A DNA stretch of 64,000 bases from Porogramme epimiltina (Eukaryota; Basidiomycota; Agaricomycetes; Polyporales; Polyporaceae): the NCBI GenBank assembly GCA_900155495.1, contig FTLJ01000512.1, positions 1-64,000 on the forward strand, given 5' to 3'. How positions within the stretch are numbered: position 1 is the stretch's first letter; every line of letters begins with the position of its first letter. The translations under genes and the position numbers were made by a program. This document shows, one piece after another, positions 31,200 through 40,298 of this stretch. The notes below the pieces were generated by a model. That model worked only from the letters and a program-made list of their open reading frames with translations, searched no databases and was not told the DNA's origin.

Positions 31200-32795
31200 A
31201 TGTCTTCTACGACTTTCGCCCTCTCCGCCTTGGAAGGTGCACCCTACGCTGTCCAGTTCGCCATCTTCCAACACGCCTGCACCGATGGCGGGCGGACTGG
31301 AGCCGCACTCGCCCACACCTCGCGCTCCATCGCTGCTGCGGCCGCCCCCTTCCGCTTCCACTCCCTCCACCTCACCAGTCTCCGGCAGATTGGCCAACTG
31401 CTGCTCTGTCATGAGCGCATCATGCGCGCGCACCACGCATCATCATTCGTTAAAGGCAAAGACAAGGACACCACCATAGGCCCTTTCCTGGGTCTCCACC
31501 AAGCACAGCATCTCCTCCTCAGCTTTCTTCCCGGGCCAGGCTGCGACGCACCCCTCCGGCAATGGCGCGGTTGGGACGAATACTCGAGCTGGCGGCACAA
31601 GCAACGGGATCAGATGCTCGAGGACGAGCGGGCTTGGGAGGCCGCAAAGGCGTCTTGGGACCGCCAATTCGTCTTTCTCGTCCCCCAGCTGTTCTCGCTT
31701 GTCGCACCCACGCTCCTCTCGCTGACTGTTCTGCAAAGCGCGGACCTCCCCCTGCCGTATGTCGGCGGCGTGCAGTTCCCCGTGCTGTGCGAGCTCGCGC
31801 TCCTCGCGGACGACCGGATGTTCATCCGGGCGGAGCCAGACCGACCACAGCGGCCGAAGATATCACCGCGCGGCTCCTTTGACAGCGGCCACAGCCGCTC
31901 GCAGAGCGCGCCCTCCCGCGCGTCGGCGCGCCCATCCCTCGACCGCACGACGCGCAGCGGCTCCCTCGACGCGACCCCGCGCGGCTCCTTCGATGAGGGG
32001 ACGCTGCGCGGCTCGTCGCAGTGGGGCGCGAGCTCGAGCACGCTCGGCTCGTACACCGCAGACGGGGACGCGCCCCACGACTGCGCGGCGCCCTTCCCCG
32101 CGCTCACGCACTTCCACGTCGTCTACGAGGGCGTGAAGGCGCAGCCGTGGGAGCGCACGCTGCAGCGGTGGAGCGAGCTCGCGCCGGCCGTGACGCACCT
32201 GCGCGTGTCGCAGGCGAGCAAGCTCGTCCCGGAGATGCTCGACGCGCCCACGGCGTCGTTCCCCCGCCGCCGCGGCCCCCGCGACCTCCGCTGGAACGCG
32301 TGGCCCCCCGCCCCTCCTCCTGCTCCTGCCGGTGCGCGGGCGGTGCTCCCCTTCCCGAACCTCGAGCGCGCGATCGTGCAGCCGTTCGTGCTCGAGCCCG
32401 TGCGCGGCCACGAGATGGTCGAGGAGGCACATGTGCTCAGCCGCACGCGCCGCGCGCACGGGGGGGCGACGGTTGTGCTCATGCGCGGGCGCTGGTTTAG
32501 GCAGAGCTATTGGCAGGACCGGCTGCGGTGGGCTTGGGAGGAGCGTATGGGGGGCGGGCTGGGGTGCTGGGCGGAGCGCGAGGAAGACGAGGGTGAGTGG
32601 GCTTACGAGCGACGGAAGAGGGCCGAGGTCGCTGCGGCAAAGACGCATCGCGTGTTGGCGGGCAGGGCCATGGCCGAGCGCGTGGTGTCGATGATTCGTT
32701 TGGACCAGGATGAACGACCCGCGCTGAGGCCGTGGGCGGCGATAAAACAAGCACTCGCTGGAATTGCTTGATGCAAGGCGTATGTGGACTTGAAA
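31015..32795 (+). repeat. Tandem duplication, copy A (F-box-like gene unit)
   Basis: This unit matches 33258-34860 in the same orientation: upstream sequence (AGCTCGGAATGCC against AGCTTGGAATGCC), the whole coding region, and the 3' end (GCTGGAATTGCTTGAT shared exactly). Divergence is clear but moderate, so the duplication is not recent. Copy boundaries are approximate. Confidence 0.75.
31200..32771 (+). CDS. DGG-type F-box-like protein, member 2
   Basis: Intronless, 523 aa from the Met shared with member 3 (MSSTT); the frame is open further upstream to 31005. N-terminal block: FQHACTDGGRTGAALAHTSR and RFHSLHLTSLRQIGQLL. Then HLLLSFLPGPG, FVFLVPQLFSLVAPTLLSL, LPYVGGVQFPVL and LALLADDRMF. A Ser/Arg/Gly-rich insert with repeated RGSFD-like units follows (about residues 220-275), then ALTHFHVVYEG, WERTLQRWSELAPAVTHLRV, YWQDRLRWAWEERMGGG and GCW. 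The tail continues for about 60 basic, helical residues. It pairs with member 3 as a tandem duplicate. Role unknown; F-box-type adaptor by inference. Confidence 0.75.
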   Translation: MSSTTFALSALEGAPYAVQFAIFQHACTDGGRTGAALAHTSRSIAAAAAPFRFHSLHLTSLRQIGQLLLCHERIMRAHHASSFVKGKDKDTTIGPFLGLHQAQHLLLSFLPGPGCDAPLRQWRGWDEYSSWRHKQRDQMLEDERAWEAAKASWDRQFVFLVPQLFSLVAPTLLSLTVLQSADLPLPYVGGVQFPVLCELALLADDRMFIRAEPDRPQRPKISPRGSFDSGHSRSQSAPSRASARPSLDRTTRSGSLDATPRGSFDEGTLRGSSQWGASSSTLGSYTADGDAPHDCAAPFPALTHFHVVYEGVKAQPWERTLQRWSELAPAVTHLRVSQASKLVPEMLDAPTASFPRRRGPRDLRWNAWPPAPPPAPAGARAVLPFPNLERAIVQPFVLEPVRGHEMVEEAHVLSRTRRAHGGATVVLMRGRWFRQSYWQDRLRWAWEERMGGGLGCWAEREEDEGEWAYERRKRAEVAAAKTHRVLAGRAMAERVVSMIRLDQDERPALRPWAAIKQALAGIA

Positions 32796-33257
32796 CGAAC
32801 TGATGTACATATTCTTATTAGTGATAGCAGTCGCGGACTCATACCTTACAGAATCGGACGAAATCACATAATGAATGTAGTTGTATCCCCACGCCGATCG
32901 CGACTATAACAAGCACCGAATTGGGCTCACAAGAAAGCTACCAGCATAGGCTCCCGAGTTCGAGTCGAACTCAGCGGTCAGGTCATGATGAGCATTCTGA
33001 AGGGCGCGTTTGTGATCCGGACTCTATCCAGATTATCGCCAGAATGCGGGTACCTTGGCCTCTTCGCATACTCAGATACTCGCTAGAATCTGAACACGTT
33101 AGGTAGATAGGCCTCAATGAATCGTTGTGTTGAGCGCAGCGGGAATCGGACAATCGCCCGGTGTGCATGATGATGAGGGTGTCCACGGGCGCCTATCACA
33201 CCCGTGACGACTCTGGATATCTATCCAAACAAGCTATGACAAGCTATGAAGCGTCTA
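32796..33257. other. Spacer between the tandem copies
   Basis: No gene. It contains a perfect 8-bp inverted repeat (GAGTTCGA-G-TCGAACTC near 32957) and a short direct repeat of AAGCTATGA at 33231-33249. Confidence 0.45.
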
Positions 33258-34860
33258 TGTAGCTTGGAATGCCGCAGAAACCTCTGGTAGTTAATCTCCC
33301 CCCTAATGAAGTCGCAGCAAACTTAGGTACCTAGACCTACAGTAGTATGACTGAAACCTATTCCTCTGCTCGTGCCATCCAGCCACCCATGTCTTCGACC
33401 ACTTCTGCCCTCTCCCCCCTGGAACGTGCACCCTACGATATCCATTTCGCCATCTTCCGATACGCCTGCACCGACGGTGGGCGGGCCGGGGCAACACTCA
33501 CCCGCACCTCCCGCACCGTCGCCGCCGCAGTCGCCCCCTTTCGCTTCCACTCCCTCCGCCTTACCAGTCTTCGGCAGATTGGCCAACTGCTGCTCTGTCA
33601 TGAGCACACCATACGCACACACCACGTATCATCATTCGCCAAAGGCAAAAATAAGAACACCACTGGAGGCCCTCGCATGGGCCTCAATGCGCAACACCTC
33701 CTCCTCAGCTTCCTCCCAGGCACGGGCCACGATGAGCTCATCCGGCAATGGCGCGGTTGTAACGAGCACTCGATCAAGCGGCACAAGCGGCGGGGCCAGA
33801 TGCTGGCGGACGAGCGGGCCCGAGAGGCCGCGAAGGTGTCCTGGGACCGCCAATTCGTCTTCCTCGTCCCCCGACTCTTCTCGCTCGTCGCGCCAACGCT
33901 CCGCTCGCTCGTCGTCCTGCAGAGCGCGGACATCCCCCTGCCGTACGTCGGCGGCGTGCAGTTCCCCGTGCTGCGCGAGCTCGCGCTCCTTGGAGACGAC
34001 CGGATGTTCGTCCAGGAGGAACCGGACCGGTCACAGGAGCCCTCGCGCCTCTTCCGCGACGAAATCCTGTATGACGTCTTTGACGAGGCCCCGTGGGCCT
34101 TCGACGATGCCCTGCCCTTCATCGACGGAACCCCGCGTCGCTCCTTGTTCGAGAGGAGCTTGAGCTTGGGCACGCCCGGCTCGCGCGCCGCGGACGCGGA
34201 CGCGGATATGCTCGGCGACTTCACGGTGCCCAACTTCCCCGCGCTCACGCACTTCCACATCGTCGACGAAGGCATGTTTGAGGAGCGCTTGTGGAAGTCA
34301 AAGCTGCAGCGGTGGACCCGGCTTGCACCGGCCGTGACGCACTTGCGCGTGTCGCAGGCGAACAAACGCGTCCTGGAGATGCTCACAGCGTCGTCCTCCC
34401 ACCAACCCGGGCCCAACTTCCCGAGACTAGAGCGCACGATCGTACAGCCGTTCGTACTGGAGCCCGAACCCGACCACGAGGTGGTCGAGGAGGATCATGT
34501 CCTAAGCCGCACACGCGGCGCGCATGGAGGGGCGACGGTCGTACTCATGCACGGGCGCTGGTTCAGGCGAGGGTACTGGGAGGACCGGCTGCGAGGTGCA
34601 TGGGAGGAGCGTATGGTGGGTGGGCTGGGGTGCTGGGCAGAGAGCTCAGAGCCTGAGGGACGAGCTCGAGGGTGAGCGAGCTTAAGAGCAGCGGAAGACT
34701 AACGCTGGGGTCGCTGCCGCAAAAGCTCGAAGTCGGCGGGCAGAGCCATGGGGGAGTGTGTGATGTCGATGATACGGTTCAACCAACATGAACAGTGGCT
34801 CGCGCTGAGGCTGTGGATGGAGATAAAGCAAGCATTCGCTGGAATTGCTTGATACAAGGC
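33258..34860 (+). repeat. Tandem duplication, copy B (F-box-like gene unit)
   Basis: Second copy of the unit at 31015-32795. Copy B lacks most of the Ser/Arg-rich insert and has indels in the 3' part of the gene, but its last bases still align with copy A (GCTGGAATTGCTTGAT near 34838-34853). Confidence 0.75.
33389..34675 (+). CDS. DGG-type F-box-like protein, member 3 (truncated tail)
   Basis: Intronless, 428 aa from MSSTT; an in-frame ATG 42 nt upstream (33347) is an alternative start. It matches member 2 block by block: FRYACTDGGRAGATL, RFHSLRLTSLRQIGQLL, LLLSFLPG, FVFLVPRLFSLVAPTL, LPYVGGVQFPVL, ALLGDDRMF, ALTHFHIVDEG, LAPAVTHLRV, YWEDRLRGAWEERM and GCWAES. It then ends at a stop at 34673-34675. 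In member 2 about 60 more residues follow. The matching DNA is still present to about 34853 but out of frame, so the tail was lost to an indel. The core looks intact and may still be functional. Confidence 0.7.
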   Translation: MSSTTSALSPLERAPYDIHFAIFRYACTDGGRAGATLTRTSRTVAAAVAPFRFHSLRLTSLRQIGQLLLCHEHTIRTHHVSSFAKGKNKNTTGGPRMGLNAQHLLLSFLPGTGHDELIRQWRGCNEHSIKRHKRRGQMLADERAREAAKVSWDRQFVFLVPRLFSLVAPTLRSLVVLQSADIPLPYVGGVQFPVLRELALLGDDRMFVQEEPDRSQEPSRLFRDEILYDVFDEAPWAFDDALPFIDGTPRRSLFERSLSLGTPGSRAADADADMLGDFTVPNFPALTHFHIVDEGMFEERLWKSKLQRWTRLAPAVTHLRVSQANKRVLEMLTASSSHQPGPNFPRLERTIVQPFVLEPEPDHEVVEEDHVLSRTRGAHGGATVVLMHGRWFRRGYWEDRLRGAWEERMVGGLGCWAESSEPEGRARG

Positions 34861-35943
34861 GTACGCGGCACTGGCCCCACTTCACATAGGCGGATGTACT
34901 AATAACTACACGATGAATGCCATTGTACTCTCATGTCGACCGCGACCATGCTAGCCAGCCAGCGCCTTCAGGTATTCTATTCCTATGAAAACCTTAGATG
35001 AGTCGCGATGATAGGCAACAGTCAAAGTTTTGTGTCAGGGGCGGACAACTGTTGGACGCAAAATTTTTGCAAACCGAGACGGATACGGCCCTCGACAACG
35101 AAATATCCAAGCGTCCATTTTAGCAGTTCATCGACAGGCGACCCAGTTGAATGAGTTGCACCAACGTGCAACAGAAGAATGTTTGCTGCTTGAGCATATA
35201 CTTACGTGGAGCCCGCAGACCACGTAAATTTGCCTGTCTGACCGGATCGTTCCCCTTTGGTCTTCACGGCGCGTCACGCTCAGAAGCGCAACGGCCACCG
35301 CGCGCCCGGTCCCATCGGTGTACAACGACTCTGCTATTATGCTATAAGCACCCCAGATCATAAATCCAACAACAACGACGGCGGCGGCGGATCTAACAGT
35401 ACAGCTGACGACGGGTCCGATAAATATTACGATACATTGTAAGGTGAACGAAGAGAAGAGAACGGCGGCGGGCCCCGAATACGGCGGTAGAGCTGCGCGT
35501 CGCAATGGTCATGCGCAACCATCACGACGGCGCGGGCGAAGCGCGGGAAGGGGGGAATAGAAGGGGGAGGACGGGTGGTGCGCGCGGGAGGGGTGGTGCG
35601 GAGCGACGGGGGGACGGAGACGGAAGCGGGGTGAGCTCGAATGACGCACGACGAGAAGGGGGCGGCGCGGTGGGGATGTTGCGGGGAGACGGATAGTAAG
35701 CCAAAGAGGCTCCGAAGGGGAATGAATGCGGGAGGGCGGCGACGTGTCCGTTACGGTGGATCATGGTCATAGCTAACTAATAGTCACTGAGACGGCGGCG
35801 TGCGGAAGGATACAAGGCGTGCATGATCTATATCATCAGCATCCATCAAAGACGTTCGTGGGGGATGCCGACATAGAAGTCGGCGGACATGGCGGACCAC
35901 TGAATGGGCGGAGCGCGCGCCGCGCGCTCTTCATCTTCGCGTT
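34861..35943. other. Gene-free stretch with G-rich tract
   Basis: No gene supported. The plus strand is strongly G-rich at about 35518-35700. A hydrophobic 125-codon minus-strand frame (35128-35505) lacks an ATG and may be an unassigned exon. Confidence 0.4.
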
Positions 35944-38180
35944 TCAGAGGATGTCGGCATCCTTAAGATGGTTGCGCTGAATGCCCTCACGGACTGCGCG
36001 GCGACTCTCGTCAGCTCGGGAGCACTGAAAGGAGCAAGATAGGCGCCTTACCTGCGGCAACTTGGATCGCAGTCGCGTTTGTATCCTGTTCAACAACTTT
36101 GTGAGTATCCCGTCATGAGCTGTAGATGAGAGGCACGAGAAAAAGATGAAGGCTCGAGCACTCTGGGCCAGGACGACTTGCACGGAGACAGGTGTAAGCT
36201 GACAGCGACGCGCCGGGACGTGCCGTGAGAGTGAAGGATTGAAAGGTGGATCATGCGCTCAAGAAGCACCAACGAGGAACCGGCCGAAGAGGGCCGCTGA
36301 CCAGATATCAAGAAGGCGGATACGTACCACTACAGACGTGAGATAGGAGTAAAAGTTCCGCTTTAGAGGTGAATGTTTCACCAGCGTGTCCCTGAATTGC
36401 TGCCGGAAATCTGTCGGGGTAGCAGAATATTTTCTCGTGAGCCCTTCATCCAAGACGGGAGGATTGATGGACGCACATTTGGCAGCAGATGGGGCGTCAT
36501 TCGTCCGTGACCCGAACGTGGGGATGTAGTCCACGACGTGCACCCCGCGTGCGAGCTTCTTCTGCAGAAGGTCACATTTGTTCAGGAACTGTGCCGCGAA
36601 AGCGGATGTGAGCGGCCCGTCTGACGTGGAAGTCAATACAGAACCCTTACGAGAATCAGCTGTACGTTTGCGAGGAGCTTTGTCGAGCACACGGCCTTCC
36701 ATAACAGCATACTGTCCTGGAGACGATTGACCCGTCTGTCTTCTGCTAGTTGCTCGTCGAAGCAGCTAATTGGTGCAAGGAAGATGATGGCGTTGATATC
36801 ATCGAAGTAGGGATACCACGCATGACGCTATAGAAGGAGTCAGAACATCACACGACGTCGGCCGCATGTAATAGCGCTCACCAAGGACCGCGCCCCGCCA
36901 ACGTCGTAGATTAACCATTCACGTCCTGCTTCGGAGCCTGGGGGAGGTTAGAAATGGTGTTGAGACGCGGACGAGGGAAGCGTACCCTTTTCGAAGATGA
37001 ACCGGTGCTCTTGTACGCCCATTGTCCGTAGCCGAGCCCGAACAACATCCTCCTCCGATGGTACGTAACCTCGTGCGGCAACTCGCTTAACATCGTTCAA
37101 GAAGCTATCGGGGTGGATGCTGTTGGCAAATGAAACGAACGCGTGTGGGATAAGAAGCACTCACAAACCCGGCCCCTCCTCTGGCCGCATGCCTCGATGA
37201 TCCAAGACGTCCCTGACTACAGCATCCGTCCACAATGCGTGCATGTCGTCCGCACACGCCGCAATCGTCTCCACCGCCTCCTCCATAGTTGGCCAGCGGT
37301 CCTCCGAGTCGCCCTTGACCTCCGAAATGTGGCTCACGGACATCCGGCGGGGCTGTACATAGGCGGGCGGGATCAGCGATAAAGTAAACGTTAACAGACA
37401 GGGGCGGGGCGCACCTGTGCCCGCGCTCTATCGTCGACGTCCATGCTGCCGCGGCCGCCCCGCACCCGGCTAAGAGCCGACTTCCACCCGCTACGGCTGG
37501 TCACTGCGAACTCCTTCGGCCGAGCCTTGCTCCCAGTGGCCCATGGCGCCGCGCTGGAGGACCCGCCGTGAACCTCCTCGCTAGAGGCCGCGCCGAGAGT
37601 CTTCTCGAGGGTAAGCTGCACGCGCTGCAGCGGTGTGAGGTGGTTGAGGAGAGCGCGGTGGGCGTCTGTGAGGGGGGTGGAGGAAGGAGCGATGGATTCT
37701 TTGTCCAGGTCTTCTTCGTCCACATCGTCGAGTACGTCAATAGGAGGCGGCAGCTGCTCGTTCGAGGGGAACTCCTTCGCGAGCGTGTTCATAATAGAAG
37801 TCACGGAGCGGACGAGGTTGAGGTGGATGACGGCGCGCCATGCCGCCTGCTCTGCTTGGAACGAGGATTTGGCGTATGCGAGCTGGAAGTCTTGCGGGGG
37901 CGGGCTCAGGAGACTGCGGCGGGGATTGGGGGCTGATGCACTCACTTTTTACTGTGGTGGACTTCCCGCTCTCACTTTGTCCGAGAAGGAGGACCTTGAT
38001 TGGGGGCTTGCGTTTCTTCATGGCCATCTTCTCCGCCTTGATCTCGGAGTCGATTTGGTCGCTAATCCTGCGGGCCTGCGCCTCGGCCTGCTCGCGGGCC
38101 CAGCGTTCGGACGGGGTCTCATTCGGAGGGGGCTCGAGGGCGACGGCGAGGGGGTCGGGGGTCTCGAGGACGCGGTTCAT
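35944..38180 (-). CDS. Atypical heterotrimeric G-protein alpha subunit
   Basis: Nine exons close in frame: 38180-37946, 37890-37415, 37352-37165, 37119-36986, 36937-36882, 36827-36651, 36588-36328, 36085-36052, 35993-35944 (536 aa against about 355 in classical G-alpha). G1 is LLLGQSESGKSTT (67-76). Switch I keeps the catalytic Arg and the Mg-binding Thr (RARLRTMG, Arg 329, Thr 332). G3 reads DVGGARS (356-362) where canonical proteins have DVGGQRS, so the catalytic Gln is Ala 360. G4 is FLNKCDLL (423-430) and G5 DTNATA. The extra length sits in the helical domain (about residues 100-280), acidic and Ser/Pro-rich. There is no N-terminal MGxxxS, so no myristoylation is expected. It would act in receptor-linked signalling at the membrane, probably with slow or absent GTP hydrolysis. 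Confidence 0.9.
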
Positions 38181-40298
38181 GGTGTCGGGCGGGGGAGGAG
38201 GGGCAGGGCCGGAGTGGGCGAGGAATTAGAGGAGGGGGGCCCATTTCAGGTGGGCAAGGTGTGGCCCGGGTGATGGGAACAGCTTGAGAACAGGAGAAGC
38301 TGATGATGAGAGCGAATCATGCCCGGTGTTTCGCTGCCTGGCAATGCCCCGCATCCGGCATCGCTACCATATGAAGCTTGTTTCTCGGCGCTGTCGTACG
38401 CAATCTGCACAAGCGCAGTCGCGCGAGGTCCTGTCATGGCCGCACCGGGTGTCAGCCCACAGACAGTTGACGACGCCCGCGCTCGTCTGCACTCACATGC
38501 CCCCTTGGCGTCCCGTCGTAAGTTTCAGGACCACTGAGTTATCTCGAGTCACCAGGGCTTTGAGCGATCGGGAGGCCGCCAGGATGCTAAAATAGAGGAA
38601 GAGCGTTGACGAGCGGAGGCGAGATCGATAGCTCGAGGATAGTGCGGGACGGAGGTTGATCGTCGTCGTCGCCGCCCGGCCGTCGCCAGTCACCGACGCG
38701 GGCGGCGGGCCAGCGTCCGGCGTCTCTTGCCTTGCTGCGTTCCTGGCGCAAACTTTGCACGCAAACAGGGGCTGTTATGGCCCATACATCATCGAATGGG
38801 GGCATGGAGCTCAGGGGGAGAGCACCGAATCCGTCACCAGTGGCACCCTCGACTTTGACCAGTCACCCCAAGATGATGAACAGTCAATGGATACCTTCCC
38901 GCATGGGTTTGAATGCGGGTGCACGTCAGGCTAACGCCAACTTCCAGCGGACGTCCAATCTCTGTCCCGTGGCGACAAGTGTATTTGGGTCTAGCCGGAG
39001 AACCATGGAAGCCTGAATAAGGTTGTGCGCCAGGGCGACGGCTATAGATTCGACAAGTTCAGGTTTACATACAGTGGACAAATAGCCAGGCAACGTTCTA
39101 TCCAGATTTTCACGGTGATCCCCATGACTGGTATATCATCAGCCATCACCGCAAGCTTTCGCGGCCCTACAAAACTCTTTGAATATCAAGTTGAGGACAT
39201 GATTGAGCAGGATGTACTGTATAACAGAATTACTAGTTTGGTAATAGATTTACTATTTTTGGAATTCGGCTCATTCTGACGTCATACATCGGTGTTGAAT
39301 ACCTCCCAGGCGTCCGAGTGGTCCGCGGCCGGGGGCACGAAGGATAAATACCAGTGCTTGAGAGCTAACGCGGTGGGCCCGTGCGCGCCTCGATGATCGT
39401 AAGCCCTATTGTTTGCAGGCGTAGCTCCGGCACCTTCTCGCAGGCCGCATGACGTGCATCATGATTCCCATCCTCCGAAATGCGCGCCGAGGGGAGTACA
39501 GCTGTGTCCCATCAAGCAGCCGTGTGAGATCCACAGCGGTCACCCGGTACGGTCGGTCCTCTCATCCCGATGCGCGAGCTGTGCACATACCGGCACATCG
39601 AATGCTGCGCTACGATCGGAGAATGGGGCGCACGGCCTTTCGCCCAGGCCCCGCCCTTTGGCGCGCGCACGGGTGCCTGCAAATGGCTTGCAGGACGTCT
39701 ACACGATGATCACCGGCCGCCCGGAGGACAAGTGGAACACGAGTGATCCCGTGGCCTTGGTCCCATCCGGAGACTGATGTCGACTTGGCAAGCCACGCGC
39801 ATCTCTGGGAGCTCTCACACCCATGTGCAGAAACGGGAGAAGCACGGTGATCCCGGGCGTAGAAGCTGATAGCGCAGGCCGCAGATCGCGTCTTCGCACT
39901 GGAAGTCTCCAGAGTACCAACGCGACAACCCATAGATTCGAGCAAGCGAAGGGGAATATAGCATACTGGGGTGCCCGAACCGGAGAGAGTGAGACAGGGA
40001 AAAGGAGGGGGAGGGGGACCGAGGGAGGGGATTATGCGCGCAGACCAAGATACCGGAGAGGAAATCCGAGTGCGGGGTTTAAGTAAACTTCGATGCGAGT
40101 GGAATGCTACAACAAGGGAGGGAGAGGTGACAGAGAGAGAACGTGTGTGGATGTGAGTATGAGTGTGAGATGATGCGTCTGTATGGAAGGAACAACAAGA
40201 AATTGTCAGCGAGTGAGTGAATATTAGTGGTATCCTTAACTACGTCAGTATCTATGAGATAGAATGGAACTGGCAGGCAGAGTGGTGTACAGGTTAGA
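38181..40298. other. Gene-free stretch
   Basis: Open frames on both strands lack motifs, ATG context and splice logic. It contains the upstream region of the G-alpha gene and a G-quadruplex-type tract at 40007-40030. Confidence 0.4.
40007..40030 (+). repeat. G-quadruplex-forming tract
   Basis: Four G runs (GGGG or longer, with one GGG) separated by 1-5 bases lie on the plus strand, in a purine-only context just 3' of the leftward RhoGAP gene. Confidence 0.5.

Noticed and set aside
31863..32867. 334-codon minus-strand frame opposite F-box-like member 2
   Set aside because: Composition is Arg/Ala-dominated and low-complexity. It is explained by codon bias of the real gene.
32940..32975. tRNA-like TTCGAGTC element
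   Set aside because: It is a simple 8-bp inverted repeat. No acceptor stem, D arm or anticodon arm could be placed around it.
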